64,000 bases of DNA from Bradyrhizobium sp. DOA9 (GCF_000617845.2 NZ_DF820425.1:3895725-3959724), one strand, 5' to 3'; positions 25,171 through 34,264 are shown, counted from the stretch's first letter. Notes: generated by a model not told the origin, from the letters alone. Program-made: numbers and translations.

Positions 25171-26325
25171 ATGACACGAGCACTCGGACTGGTCAGGACT
25201 ATCGCGCTGGCGACGACCTTGATTGGCGGCGCCGCAGGGGCGCAGACCATCAAGATCGGCGTCAACGAGCCGCTCACAGGCGCGTTCGCCGCGTCCGGCA
25301 CCTACGTCGTCAACGGCGCCAAGATCGCCGCCGACGAGATCAACGCCAAGGGCGGCATCCTCGGCAAGAAGATCGAGCTCGTCATCGAGGACAACAAGAG
25401 CAACCCGACGGAGGCCGCCGCCGTCGCCGAGAAGCTCATCACCAGCGACAAGGTGCCGGTGCTGATGGGCGCCTGGGGCTCGAGCCTGACGCTCGCGGTG
25501 ATGCCCAAGCTGATGGAATACGAGACGCCGATGGTGGTGGAGACCTCGTCCTCCGGCAAGATCACGACCACGGGCAATCCCTTCATCTTCCGCATCTCGC
25601 CGCCCTCGGCGGTCGAGGCGGCCGCGTTCAAGAACATCGTCGACAAGCTCGCGCTGAAGAAGGTCGACTTCCTCGTCATCAACAACGATTGGGGCCGCGG
25701 CACCGCCGAGGACTTCAGCAAGATGATGAAGGACAAGGGCATCGCCATCGGCCTCGTCGAGACCATGGACCAGGGCGCGCAGGACATGAGCGCGCAGCTC
25801 TCCAAGATCAAGGGCTCGGATTCGGAGACCGTCATCGTCACGACCGCCGTCGATCAGCTGACCCTGATCTTCAAGCAGGCCGCCGCGCTCGGTCTGAAGA
25901 AGCGCATCATCACCACCGGCGGATCGCAGAACCCGGACCAGATCATCGCGCAGGCGGGCGCTGCCGCCAATGGCACCATGCACCTGACGACCTTCCTGCC
26001 CTGGTTCCCGGACAAGACGCCGAACCCGGAAGCCACCAATTACTTCGTCGCGGAATGGAAGAAGCGCGGCTTCGAGTTCGCCGGCTGCACCGAAAGCTTC
26101 CGCGGCTATGACGGCATCCGCACCGTGGCCGCCGCGATCGAGAAGGCCGGCAAGGCCGAGCCCGCCGCGATCAAGGCGGCGCTCTGGAACATCAACATCA
26201 AGGGGCTGAACGGCGACATCGTGTTCCGCAAGTCGGGCCCCGAAGGCAAGGAGAGCGGGCAGAGCCAGCCGAACGTCTATCTCATCGAGATCGCCGACGG
26301 CAAGATCGAGATGAAGACGCTCTAG
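25171..26325 (+). CDS. Branched-chain-type ABC substrate-binding protein
   Basis: A 384-residue periplasmic binding protein of the LivK/amide family (peripla_BP_6). It has a signal peptide with cleavage after GAAGAQ, then IKIGVNEPLTGAFAASG, the usual mature start. The ATG at 25171 is preceded by GGAGAG. Family members bind branched-chain amino acids, amides, urea or aromatic acids; here the catabolic context suggests an N-heterocycle or its ring-opened amide. The gene is followed by a 237-base palindromic repeat before the permease genes, which may lower downstream expression relative to this protein. Confidence 0.9.
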   Translation: MTRALGLVRTIALATTLIGGAAGAQTIKIGVNEPLTGAFAASGTYVVNGAKIAADEINAKGGILGKKIELVIEDNKSNPTEAAAVAEKLITSDKVPVLMGAWGSSLTLAVMPKLMEYETPMVVETSSSGKITTTGNPFIFRISPPSAVEAAAFKNIVDKLALKKVDFLVINNDWGRGTAEDFSKMMKDKGIAIGLVETMDQGAQDMSAQLSKIKGSDSETVIVTTAVDQLTLIFKQAAALGLKKRIITTGGSQNPDQIIAQAGAAANGTMHLTTFLPWFPDKTPNPEATNYFVAEWKKRGFEFAGCTESFRGYDGIRTVAAAIEKAGKAEPAAIKAALWNINIKGLNGDIVFRKSGPEGKESGQSQPNVYLIEIADGKIEMKTL

Positions 26326-26562
26326 AGCGCGATGAGATCAGGTTCGGCGTAGCAACGAAGGTGGTGCGCTCCCTCTCCCGCTTGCGGGAGAGGGCTGGGG
26401 AGAGGGTGTCTCCGCAATGGGATTCCCCAAGAGGATAGAACCCTCACCCGGCGCGCGGGACGATGCTTCGCATCGCCCGGGACGCGCCGACCTCTCCCGC
26501 AAGCGGGAGAGGTGAACAAGCTGCCGCGGTCATCGATCCAACCTAAAGCGATTCCGCTTTAG
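26326..26562 (+). repeat. Intergenic palindromic repeat, copy A
   Basis: An element of about 237 bases filling most of the 306-base gap between the binding-protein gene and livH. It begins immediately after the TAG stop with AGCGCGATGAG, contains two CTCTCCCGC-TTGCGGGAGAG-type stems, a CGCAATGGGATT segment and an AAGCGATTCCGCTTT end. A second copy in reverse orientation lies at 46075-46290. Elements with the CTCTCCCGCTTGCGGGAGAG core are common between Bradyrhizobium genes (recollection). No coding potential is seen. Confidence 0.8.
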
Positions 26563-26631
26563 CATCGATCAATCCCGGGCGAGGGCGGCACGTTGCGGCC
26601 TTCGCCGGCATCCAGAACATCAGGACCGGCC

Positions 26632-27504
26632 TTGAGCGAATTCCTCCAGCATCTGATCAACATGCTCGTGCTCGGCGGCACCTATGCGCTGCTGGGCATC
26701 GGGCTCACCTTGATCTTCGGCATCATGAACGTCGTGAATTTCACCCACGGCGTGCTCTACACGTTCGGCGCCTACATCATGTTCATCGTGGTGCAGCAGC
26801 TCGGGCTCAACTTCTTTCTGGCGCTACCCGTGGCCGTGCTGGCCGGATGGCTGCTCGGGGCGGCCATCGAATTGACCCTGCTGCGTCCGCTGCGCGGCTC
26901 CGACATCGACACCACCATGCTGGTGATGATCGGCGCCTGGATCGCGATGCAGTCGGGCACGCTGTGGATCTGGGGCGGAGTCGCCAAGTCGGTGACGACG
27001 CCATTCCCGGAGGCGCCGCTGGTGCTCGGGCCGGTCTCCGTTTCATGGCTGCGCCTGTTCGTGCTCGCCGCGGCGGCCATGTTGATCCTGGTGACCTATC
27101 TGCTCATCAACAAGACCAGCCTCGGCCGCGCGATGCGGGCGACGTTCCAGGACCACGACACGGCCTCGCTGATGGGCGTCAACGTCGACATGATCTACAC
27201 CTCGACCTTCGCGATCGGCTCGAGCCTCGCCGCCGCCGCGGGCGCACTGCTCGGGCCGGTCTACGTGATCTTCCCGCAGATGGGCGATCTCGCCGCGGTG
27301 AAGGCCTTCGCGATCGTCATCCTCGGCGGCCTCGGCAACATCACGGGCGCGGTGATCGGCGGCTTCATCCTCGCCCTGGCCGAAGAGCTCGGCGCCGGCT
27401 ACGTCTCGTCGGGCTACCGCGACGCCATGGGCTTTCTCATCATCATCGCGGTGCTGATCTTCCGGCCGACCGGCCTGTTCGCGCGCGCGGAGCGCGTCGG
27501 ATGA
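26632..27504 (+). CDS. livH: Branched-chain-type ABC permease (LivH)
   Basis: A 290-residue inner-membrane permease with eight or so hydrophobic segments and the LivH opening LGGTYALLGIGLTLIFGIMNVVNFTHG. The conserved EAA-like loop appears as SLGRAMRATFQDHDTASLMGVN. Start: TTG at 26632 follows AGGA at a good distance and gives the family length; an upstream TTG at 26593 would add 13 residues. It forms the channel with the following LivM. The ATGA overlap with livM shows translational coupling. Confidence 0.9.
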   Translation: MSEFLQHLINMLVLGGTYALLGIGLTLIFGIMNVVNFTHGVLYTFGAYIMFIVVQQLGLNFFLALPVAVLAGWLLGAAIELTLLRPLRGSDIDTTMLVMIGAWIAMQSGTLWIWGGVAKSVTTPFPEAPLVLGPVSVSWLRLFVLAAAAMLILVTYLLINKTSLGRAMRATFQDHDTASLMGVNVDMIYTSTFAIGSSLAAAAGALLGPVYVIFPQMGDLAAVKAFAIVILGGLGNITGAVIGGFILALAEELGAGYVSSGYRDAMGFLIIIAVLIFRPTGLFARAERVG

Positions 27505-28544
27505 AGGCGATCGTCACCATTCTCGCCGTCGCAGCGCTGGCCTCGGTGCCGCTCTGGCTGCGCGACCCCTATCTGCTCAACGCGCTGATCACGACCGGAA
27601 TCTTCGTCATCGGCGCAATGAGCCTCAACCTGCTGCTCGGCTTCACCGGCCAGCTCAGCCTCGGCCATATCGCCTTCTTCGGCATCGGCGCCTATGTCAG
27701 CGCACTGACCTCGCTCGGCTTCGACATCGGCCTGCCCGGAGGCTTTCGTCTTGTCCACGCACCCTGGCCGCCGATCATAGGCTTCGTGCTGGCGATCCTG
27801 ATCGCGGGATTGTGCGGCTATTTCGTCGGCCTGTTGTCGTTCCGCGTCCGCGGCGCCTATTTCGTCATCGTGACGATCTCCTTCGCCGAGGTGGTCCGGC
27901 TGGTCGCGCTGAACTGGGTCGAGCTGACGCAGGGCCCGCTGGCGCTGACCAACATCCCGTCCATCGCATTGCCGCTGCCCGGCTTCGGCGAGCTGACGCT
28001 GCGCACGAAATTCCACAACTACTATCTCGTCCTGGTCGTCGCGCTCATCGCCTATCTCCTGATCGCGCGCCTCGTTCATTCCCATTTCGGCCGCTCCATG
28101 CGTGGCCTGATGGAGAACGAAACGCTCGCCGTCTCCGTCGGCATCGACGTGACCAGGACGCTGACGATTGCCGCGGTGATCTCCGCCGCGATCGCCGGTG
28201 CGGCCGGCAGCCTCTATGCGCACTACATCCGGATCATCGATCCGGAGGTCTTCGCCTTCATCAACACCGTCACCATGGTGATCATGGTCATCACCGGCGG
28301 CAAGGGCTCGCTGGCGGGGCCCGTCGTCGGCGGCCTGATCTTCGGCCTGCTGCCGGTGGGGCTACGTCCGGTGATGGCACCGGAAGCGCAATGGATCGCC
28401 TATGGCGGCGTGCTGATCGCCATCCTGTTCGTGCTGCCGCGCGGCATCGTGCCCTCGCTCGCACTGCGCCTGGCGAAGTGGCGGCGGCCTGCGGGGCCTC
28501 CGCCGGTCACCGTCACGGAGACCGCTGCCAAGGAGCCGGCGTGA
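27501..28544 (+). CDS. livM: Branched-chain-type ABC permease (LivM)
   Basis: A 347-residue permease, partner of LivH, with GAMSLNLLLGFTGQLSLGHIAFFGIGAY near the N-terminus, which is diagnostic for LivM, and about ten hydrophobic segments. The C-terminal tail after residue 325 is basic and Pro-rich. It overlaps livH by four bases and shares one base with livG (TGATG). It belongs to the same operon as the binding protein at 25171 and presumably imports the same ligand. Confidence 0.92.
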   Translation: MKAIVTILAVAALASVPLWLRDPYLLNALITTGIFVIGAMSLNLLLGFTGQLSLGHIAFFGIGAYVSALTSLGFDIGLPGGFRLVHAPWPPIIGFVLAILIAGLCGYFVGLLSFRVRGAYFVIVTISFAEVVRLVALNWVELTQGPLALTNIPSIALPLPGFGELTLRTKFHNYYLVLVVALIAYLLIARLVHSHFGRSMRGLMENETLAVSVGIDVTRTLTIAAVISAAIAGAAGSLYAHYIRIIDPEVFAFINTVTMVIMVITGGKGSLAGPVVGGLIFGLLPVGLRPVMAPEAQWIAYGGVLIAILFVLPRGIVPSLALRLAKWRRPAGPPPVTVTETAAKEPA

Positions 28545-29326
28545 TGAATGCGCGCAGCATCGCCATGACCATCGATCAGGTCGCGGTCCGCTTCGGAGGA
28601 CTGGTTGCAATCTCCGACATGAGCTTTGAGGTCGGCGAGGGCGAGATCGTCAGCCTGATCGGGCCGAACGGCGCCGGCAAGACCACCGCCTTCAACGTCA
28701 TGACCGGCTTCCTGACGCCAAGCGCGGGCCGCGTCACCTACCGCAACACGGCGCTCGCCGGATTGAAGCCGCACGAGATCGCCGATCTCGGCCTGATCCG
28801 CACCTTCCAGCGCACCAGCGTGTTCCCGAACGACACCGTCTATGACAACCTCATGATCGGCCTGCACCGGCAGAGCCGGGTCCGGCTGCTCGACGCCATC
28901 CTCGGCCTGCCAGGCGCCCGCGCCTCGGAGCGCCGCCTGCGGCAGCGGGCAAGCGAGCTGCTCGAATGGGTCGGGCTCGAACGCCGCGCCCATGATGCCG
29001 CGGGCTCGCTCTCCTACGGCGAGCAGCGCCTCGTCGGCGTCGCGCTGGCGCTGGCGGCGGAGCCGTCGATGCTGCTGCTCGACGAGCCCGTCTCCGGCAT
29101 GAACGCCTCGGAGACGCACCGTTTCATCGAGCTGATCCGGGGTATCCGCGACCGCGGCATCACGATCTTGCTGGTCGAGCACGACATGCCGATGGTGATG
29201 ACCGTCTCGGACCGCATCGTGGTGCTCAACTATGGCCGCATCATCGCGGAAGGCACGCCCGACGTGATCCGCAACGATCCCGCGGTGATCGAAGCCTATC
29301 TCGGACATGGAGCAGGACGTGCTTGA
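28544..29326 (+). CDS. livG: Branched-chain-type ABC ATPase (LivG)
   Basis: A 260-residue ATP-binding subunit. Walker A is GPNGAGKTT, the Q-loop context is LGLIRTFQRTSVFP (LivG-typical), the signature is LSYGEQRL and Walker B is MLLLDEPVSGM with the catalytic Glu and a following VEHDM H-loop. The signature motif LSYGEQ replaces LSGGQ, as is common in LivG. The 3' end overlaps livF by 20 bases. Confidence 0.93.
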   Translation: MNARSIAMTIDQVAVRFGGLVAISDMSFEVGEGEIVSLIGPNGAGKTTAFNVMTGFLTPSAGRVTYRNTALAGLKPHEIADLGLIRTFQRTSVFPNDTVYDNLMIGLHRQSRVRLLDAILGLPGARASERRLRQRASELLEWVGLERRAHDAAGSLSYGEQRLVGVALALAAEPSMLLLDEPVSGMNASETHRFIELIRGIRDRGITILLVEHDMPMVMTVSDRIVVLNYGRIIAEGTPDVIRNDPAVIEAYLGHGAGRA

Positions 29327-30023
29327 GATCCGCGACATGGTCTGCGGCTATGGCGGCGTCACCGCGCTGCGCGGCATCTCGCTCGACGTGAAGGCCGGCC
29401 AGCTGGTCGCCCTGATCGGGGCCAACGGCGCCGGCAAGAGCACGACGCTGCGCGCGATTTCCGGCCTGGTGCCGCCGCGCTCGGGCCAGATGACGTTCGA
29501 AGGCATCGACATCACCGGGGCGAGGCCGCCGCGGGTGCTGGCGAGCGGGATCGCGCATTGTCCGGAAGGCCGGCGCGTGTTCCCGCATATGAGCGTCGAG
29601 GAAAATCTCGACATGGGGGCTTACCTCCGGCGTGGTTCGAGCGAGATCGCGGCCGATCGCGACCGCATCTACACGGAATTTCCGCGGCTCGCCGAGCGGC
29701 GCCGGCAGGCGGCGGGCACGCTATCCGGCGGCGAGCAGCAGATGCTTGCGATCGGCCGCGCGCTGATGTCGCGGCCGCGGCTGATCATGTTCGACGAGCC
29801 GTCGCTCGGGCTCGCCCCCAACATCGTCGAGCGCACCTTTGCGATCATCCGCGCCATCCGCGATGCCGGCACCACGGTGCTGCTGGTGGAGCAGAACGCG
29901 TTCGCGGCGCTCGAGATGTGCGACCACGCCTATCTGCTCGAGAGCGGCCGCATCGTGCTGTCCGGCGCCGGCAGCGAGCTGATCGCGAACGAGCATGTGC
30001 GCAAGGCCTATCTCGGTGGGTGA
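29307..30023 (+). CDS. livF: Branched-chain-type ABC ATPase (LivF)
   Basis: A 238-residue ATP-binding subunit and heterodimer partner of LivG. Walker A is GANGAGKST, the signature LSGGEQQMLAIGRALM, Walker B LIMFDEPSLGLAP, and the H-loop VEQNAF, all typical of LivF. It starts 20 bases before the end of livG and ends within the start of the Rieske gene. It completes a five-component importer (binding protein, two permeases, two ATPases). Confidence 0.93.
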   Translation: MEQDVLEIRDMVCGYGGVTALRGISLDVKAGQLVALIGANGAGKSTTLRAISGLVPPRSGQMTFEGIDITGARPPRVLASGIAHCPEGRRVFPHMSVEENLDMGAYLRRGSSEIAADRDRIYTEFPRLAERRRQAAGTLSGGEQQMLAIGRALMSRPRLIMFDEPSLGLAPNIVERTFAIIRAIRDAGTTVLLVEQNAFAALEMCDHAYLLESGRIVLSGAGSELIANEHVRKAYLGG

Positions 30024-30348
30024 CGACACCGGGTGGATTGCCGTCTGCGATCTCGACCGGCTGAAGGCGGAGACGATCGTCCGCGTCGCCGGGCGCGACC
30101 TGCTCGTGATCTGGAACGAGGGCAACGTCGTCGCCTGCGAACGTGCGTGCCCGCACGAACAGGCTGATCTGGCCTTGGGGCAGGTGACGGCCGGGCGGCT
30201 CAATTGTCCCCGCCATGCGGCATCATTCGATTTGCGCGACGGCGCAATCAGCGCGGGATGGCCGAGCCGGCCGCTGCGGCTTTATCCGGCGCGGATCATC
30301 GGCGAGCGAATCTGGATTGAGATGCAGGGGCGGCAGCCTGGGCGATGA
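30016..30348 (+). CDS. Rieske 2Fe-2S ferredoxin-like protein
   Basis: A 110-residue soluble Rieske protein. Cluster ligands are Cys45 and His47 (CPH) and Cys64 and His67 (CPRH), with the usual spacing. It is ferredoxin-sized with no catalytic oxygenase domain. Start: GTG at 30016 overlaps livF by eight bases with AAGG upstream; an in-frame ATG at 29995 is the alternative. As the last gene of the amidohydrolase/molybdenum-hydroxylase/Liv operon it may pass electrons to or from a redox enzyme of the pathway, but no oxygenase is encoded nearby, so the partner is unknown. Confidence 0.85.
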   Translation: MGDDTGWIAVCDLDRLKAETIVRVAGRDLLVIWNEGNVVACERACPHEQADLALGQVTAGRLNCPRHAASFDLRDGAISAGWPSRPLRLYPARIIGERIWIEMQGRQPGR

Positions 30349-30350
30349 TG

Positions 30351-30466
30351 CCATAATGCCCCTGTTTTGCCCGACGAGTCAAAGCGGCCGAGGCGACTTC
30401 GATCGACGCTCAAACAATTCGCCTTTGCAAACAACGGCATCGCTACTGTGCATGGGGTTGTTTTAG
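30351..30466 (+). repeat. Possible Bradyrhizobium interspersed repeat
   Basis: The stretch holds two short blocks that I recall from many Bradyrhizobium intergenic regions: ATAATGCCCCTGTTTTGCCC near 30354 and GCATGGGGTTGTTTT near 30450. It is more AT-rich than its surroundings and lies between the convergent Rieske and hydrolase genes. No second copy is seen in this window, so this rests on recollection only. Confidence 0.35.
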
Positions 30467-30472
30467 CACTCT

Positions 30473-31333
30473 TTAGTCCAGGAGCCGCCGCGCGGCCTCC
30501 ACCAGGACTCCGTCCGGCCGGCGCAGCGCCTCCAGAATGGTGAAATGGTCGGCGCCTTCGACCGCGATGAGCTTGCCCGGCGCTCCCGCCGCTGCGCGCT
30601 TGTCGAAGAAATTGATTGAATCGCAGACCAGCGCCGGCAGCTCGCTGCTGCCATAGGCGATGTCGAGGCGCTTCCGGGTGACGGGCAGGCGCAGCGGCGA
30701 CAGCGCGGCGATCTCCGCGTCCGTCAGTTTCAGCGCGTCGTTCAGCCCGGTATCGCGGATCGGCGCGAGATCGTAGACGCCCGAAAGCGCCAGCCCCGCA
30801 TGGACACGCGGATGGTCCAGCGCCATCGCAGCAAGATGGGCGCCGGCGGACCAGCCCGACAGCACGACCGGCCCGGCAACTCCATAGGACGCGCCGTGCG
30901 CCGCGAGCCAGTCGAGTGCGCGCGGGATCTCGGCGACGATGTCGCTGAGGGACACTTCGGGCGCCAGCGAATAGCCGGGGATTGCGACCGACCAGCCATG
31001 CGCGGCGACGCCTTCGACCAGCATGGCGAACAGCTCGCGCGAATTGCGCTGCCAGTAGCCGCCATGCAGGAACACCAGGCAGGGCGCATCGGGCTTGGCG
31101 GCCGGATAGAGGTCGATCTTGTTGTTGGCCCGCTCGCCATAGGGCAGGTCGAGTTGGGATTTCAGCGTGCCCCGCATCCGTGCCGAAGTCTCATTGCGCT
31201 CGGCGATCAGGGCCGGGCTGTTCTTCACGGCCGCGTTGTTGTCATAGGCCGCGCTGCGCTCCGCCCGGGACAACTCGGACCAGCGGTCGCGGGGGTCGAG
31301 CGGCCGAGTAGTCGAATGAGCGTTCTCAACCAT
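30473..31333 (-). CDS. Alpha/beta hydrolase, arylformamidase-like
   Basis: A 286-residue alpha/beta hydrolase of the BD-FAE/kynurenine formamidase type. The oxyanion motif HGGYW follows DAPCLVF, the nucleophile elbow is GWSAG, and the catalytic His is in GADHFTIL. LSGVYDLAPI after the elbow is typical of arylformamidase-like enzymes. It could hydrolyse an N-formyl or amide product generated by the neighbouring amidase. It is the last gene of an MFS-amidase-hydrolase set on the minus strand, 24 bases after the amidase stop. Confidence 0.82.
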   Translation of the reverse strand: MVENAHSTTRPLDPRDRWSELSRAERSAAYDNNAAVKNSPALIAERNETSARMRGTLKSQLDLPYGERANNKIDLYPAAKPDAPCLVFLHGGYWQRNSRELFAMLVEGVAAHGWSVAIPGYSLAPEVSLSDIVAEIPRALDWLAAHGASYGVAGPVVLSGWSAGAHLAAMALDHPRVHAGLALSGVYDLAPIRDTGLNDALKLTDAEIAALSPLRLPVTRKRLDIAYGSSELPALVCDSINFFDKRAAAGAPGKLIAVEGADHFTILEALRRPDGVLVEAARRLLD

Positions 31334-31357
31334 GGGAGTCTCCGTTTGCGTCAGGCG

Positions 31358-32725
31358 CTACGCTCGCAAGATCGCTTCGATCTCTTGCGCGGCTGCGAGG
31401 AGCGAGCGGTCTTGTCCGCGCGCCGCGATGATCTGTAGGCCGAAGGGAAGCCCGCGCCGATCCGTTCCGCACGGAATCGAGATCGCCGGCAGGCGGGCGT
31501 GATTGACGAAGGGCGTGAACACCGCATGGGCCCGCGGGCTTGCGGGTTTTCCACCGATCATGTCAGGGCCGAGCTGCGTCAGCGACCAGGCGACGCAGGG
31601 AACGGTCGGCGCCAGCAGCAGGTCGACCTCAGTGAAGAACGCCGCGAAGGCATTGGCGATCGCGGTGCTAGCGAGCAGCGCTGCCGCAACCTCCGCGCCC
31701 GACCAGGACAGACCTCGCTCGATCTGCTTGGCGATGTCAGGATCGAACACAGCCGGATCCTTGCGGAAGCTATCGCCATGGAGCGCCGCGAGGCCCGCAT
31801 GCTGCAGCGGCATGATCGCGTCCTCCGTGGCGCCTGCCGGCCAGACCGGATCGCGTCGTGCGATGCGCAGACCTGCGGCGGAAAGCCGGTCGACGGCGGA
31901 GCCGAGGCCGTTCGCGACCACGTCGTCAACCGCGACGTCGAGACCGAGGCGCGGCGAGAACGCGATGCGCTGAGTGCCGATGTCTTTGGCCTCAAGCGCA
32001 ACGACGGCTGAATCCGGATCGCGCGGATCGTTGCCGACCATGGCTTCGAACGCCAGCGCGATGTCGGTCGCATCGGATGCGATCGGCGCGATCACGGAGA
32101 GGCCGAAGAACGGCTCGGCGAAACCCGGCCCATAGGGGATCGCGCCGTAGGACGGCTTGAAGCCGGCGACCCCGACATGGGCCGGCGGCCTGCGGCTGGA
32201 GCCGCCTGCATCGGTGCCGATCGCGAGCGGCACCAGGCCGGCCGCGACCGCCGCGGCCGGGCCGCCCGATGAGCCGCCGGGCGTCAGCGCCGGATCGAGC
32301 GGATGTCGCGTCGGCCCGTATAGCTGCGAGGTGGTGACGCCCTTGCATGCGAACTCGGAACTCGCGCCGATGCCGACGACGACGGCACCAGCCCTGCGCA
32401 GCCGCTCGATCGCGATGGCATCGCGCGGCGCGACAAAGTCGGCGAACAAGCGTGAGCCCTGCGTCACGCGCCAGCCGGCGACCCAGATGTTGTCCTTGAC
32501 GATGACGGGCACGCCGGCGAGCGGCATGATCTCGCCCATGCGCAGGCGATCATCGACCGCCGCAGCATCCACCAGCGTGCGTGCAGGATCGATCGTGACG
32601 ACCGCGTTCAAGGCCTTGCCGGCCTCGACGCGGCCGAGCGCGGCTGTCGCGGTCTCGACGGCATTGGTCCTTCCGGCGGTGATTTCGGCAGCGATCTCGC
32701 GCGCGCTATGTGTCCGCGTTGTCAT
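31358..32725 (-). CDS. Amidase-signature family amidase
   Basis: A 455-residue amidase. The Ser-cisSer-Lys triad is visible: the Lys in VIVKDN, the cis-Ser in TPGGSSGGPAAAVA, and the nucleophile Ser in GTDAGGSSRRP. The nucleophile region ends SSRRPP where most members have SIRxPA, a small deviation that leaves the serine in place. Length is normal. It starts inside the MFS gene (20-base overlap), so uptake and hydrolysis are coupled. Substrate not identifiable; a cyclic or aryl amide fits the neighbourhood. Confidence 0.85.
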   Translation of the reverse strand: MTTRTHSAREIAAEITAGRTNAVETATAALGRVEAGKALNAVVTIDPARTLVDAAAVDDRLRMGEIMPLAGVPVIVKDNIWVAGWRVTQGSRLFADFVAPRDAIAIERLRRAGAVVVGIGASSEFACKGVTTSQLYGPTRHPLDPALTPGGSSGGPAAAVAAGLVPLAIGTDAGGSSRRPPAHVGVAGFKPSYGAIPYGPGFAEPFFGLSVIAPIASDATDIALAFEAMVGNDPRDPDSAVVALEAKDIGTQRIAFSPRLGLDVAVDDVVANGLGSAVDRLSAAGLRIARRDPVWPAGATEDAIMPLQHAGLAALHGDSFRKDPAVFDPDIAKQIERGLSWSGAEVAAALLASTAIANAFAAFFTEVDLLLAPTVPCVAWSLTQLGPDMIGGKPASPRAHAVFTPFVNHARLPAISIPCGTDRRGLPFGLQIIAARGQDRSLLAAAQEIEAILRA

Positions 32726-33902
32726 GGCCTCCCCACATCAACGCCAATGTGCCGCCGAGGGCAAGGCACGCCAGGGCGAAGAAGGCCGTGCCGAGGCTCG
32801 CCACGCCGTCCAGGATCGATACCAGCGCCGGCGCCGCGAGCAGCCCGGCATAGGAGGCGGTCAGCACCGCGCCGGTGGTCTCGCCAATCCGGTCCTGCGG
32901 GGCGAGGCGCGCGATCTCGGCGATGAAGACGCCGTTCCAGCCCGACGCCGTCAGGCCGAACAATGCGGCCATGATGAATTGTCCGCTGCGCCCGAGCGAA
33001 GCGCCGTTGAGGCCCAGCAGCGCGGCACAGAAGGCCATGCCGAGGCCGATGACGACGAGCACGGCGCGCGAAGCATCGAGGCGCATGGCGACATAGCCCC
33101 AGCCGAGCCGGCCGACGAGCCCGCCGGCTTGCGCGCAGGCGAGCGCCATGCCGGCCTCGATATGGCTGAGGCCGAGCTCGCGCGTGCCGAGCGTGACGAA
33201 CACCGTGTTGAGCGACACCTGTATCGCGCTGAACGGCATCGAGGCCAGCGCCAGCATCGCGATCCGCCGATCCGCAATCACCAGCGCCAGCCGCGCGCGG
33301 AGATCGAGCTTTGGCGGCGGGGCGACTTTGCCGGCGTAGGCCGGCCGCAGCCGCTCGAACAGTGCGATCGCAACCAGCGCCAAGGTAGCGACGGCCGCAT
33401 AGCACCACGCCGGTCCGAACGCGATCGCGATTGCGGGCAGGGCCAGCGAGCCGCAGACCGCGCCGATCTGGTTGCCGGTCTGGCGCACCGAGAACACGAA
33501 GGCGCGCCGCTCGGCGGTGACGAGTCGCGCCAGCAGCGCCGCGCTGGCCGGCGTCTCGGGCCCCATCGCAAGGCCGATGCAGAGGCCGGCGGCCAGCAGG
33601 GCGGCGCTCGTTCCGAGCGAAGCCAGTGCCATGCCGAGGACGATGGCCGCCGCGCACAGGCTCGCGACCCGCAGCGAGCCAAGGCGCGCGATGAAGCCGC
33701 CGCCCCAGAACGAGGCGGGGATGCCGACCGCGAACACGGCGCAGGAGAACATCGAGAGCTGCCACACCTCGATATGCGCGCGCGGGGCGACCACGCCCGG
33801 CGCGAACAAGGCCAGCGCGACCAGGGCCTGCAGCCCGGTCATCGCCCCCAGCGCCGGCAGCAGCGCGGGCGCTGGCGGAGCGGCCGTGTTTCCGGCTACC
33901 AT
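32706..33902 (-). CDS. Major facilitator superfamily transporter
   Basis: A 398-residue MFS protein with about twelve hydrophobic segments in two halves separated by a basic central loop (FERLRPAYAGKVAPPPKLDLRARL). The ATG at 33902 begins MVAGNTAAPP; codons further upstream are antisense to the divergent hydrolase gene. It heads a minus-strand unit with an amidase and an alpha/beta hydrolase and presumably moves their substrate or product. It is divergent from the 5-hydroxyisourate hydrolase gene with only 26 bases between starts. Confidence 0.82.
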   Translation of the reverse strand: MVAGNTAAPPAPALLPALGAMTGLQALVALALFAPGVVAPRAHIEVWQLSMFSCAVFAVGIPASFWGGGFIARLGSLRVASLCAAAIVLGMALASLGTSAALLAAGLCIGLAMGPETPASAALLARLVTAERRAFVFSVRQTGNQIGAVCGSLALPAIAIAFGPAWCYAAVATLALVAIALFERLRPAYAGKVAPPPKLDLRARLALVIADRRIAMLALASMPFSAIQVSLNTVFVTLGTRELGLSHIEAGMALACAQAGGLVGRLGWGYVAMRLDASRAVLVVIGLGMAFCAALLGLNGASLGRSGQFIMAALFGLTASGWNGVFIAEIARLAPQDRIGETTGAVLTASYAGLLAAPALVSILDGVASLGTAFFALACLALGGTLALMWGGHDNADT

Positions 33903-33928
33903 GGCGGCAGGCTCACGGGAGGAACATT

Positions 33929-34264
33929 GTGGCAGGTGGTATTTCCATTCACGCGGTCGATGTCGCGAGCGGGCGCCCGGCACAAGGCCTGCGCGTCGAG
34001 ATCTGGCGGATCGATCCGGAGTCCCAGCGCATCGCCGACGGGCGGCTCGGCGCCAACGGCGTGCTCGATCATGCCGTTGCGCAAGGCGCGGGCGTCACGG
34101 CCGGCGAGTACGAGGTGCTGTTTCATCTCGGCGAGTTCTTTGGCGATCACGACGGCTTCCTCACCGTGACCCCGTTCCGCTTCCGCATCAAGAACGTTGA
34201 CGAGCATTTTCATCTGCCGCTGAAATTCACGCGCTGGGGCTATTCGCTGTTCCGCGGCGCCTGA
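33929..34264 (+). CDS. 5-Hydroxyisourate hydrolase (transthyretin-like)
   Basis: A 111-residue transthyretin-like protein, the size of bacterial HIUase (UraH/PucM), which hydrolyses 5-hydroxyisourate to OHCU in urate catabolism. The catalytic residues can be placed: His8 (SIHAVD), Arg39 (DGR) and His95 (FHLPL). The C-terminal signature, normally YRGS, is FRGA here. GTG start with GGGAGG upstream. No urate oxidase or OHCU decarboxylase is nearby, so it is isolated from the usual cluster, but the nearby putative purine/ureide genes agree with its role. It abuts the convergent permease gene. Confidence 0.83.
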   Translation: MAGGISIHAVDVASGRPAQGLRVEIWRIDPESQRIADGRLGANGVLDHAVAQGAGVTAGEYEVLFHLGEFFGDHDGFLTVTPFRFRIKNVDEHFHLPLKFTRWGYSLFRGA

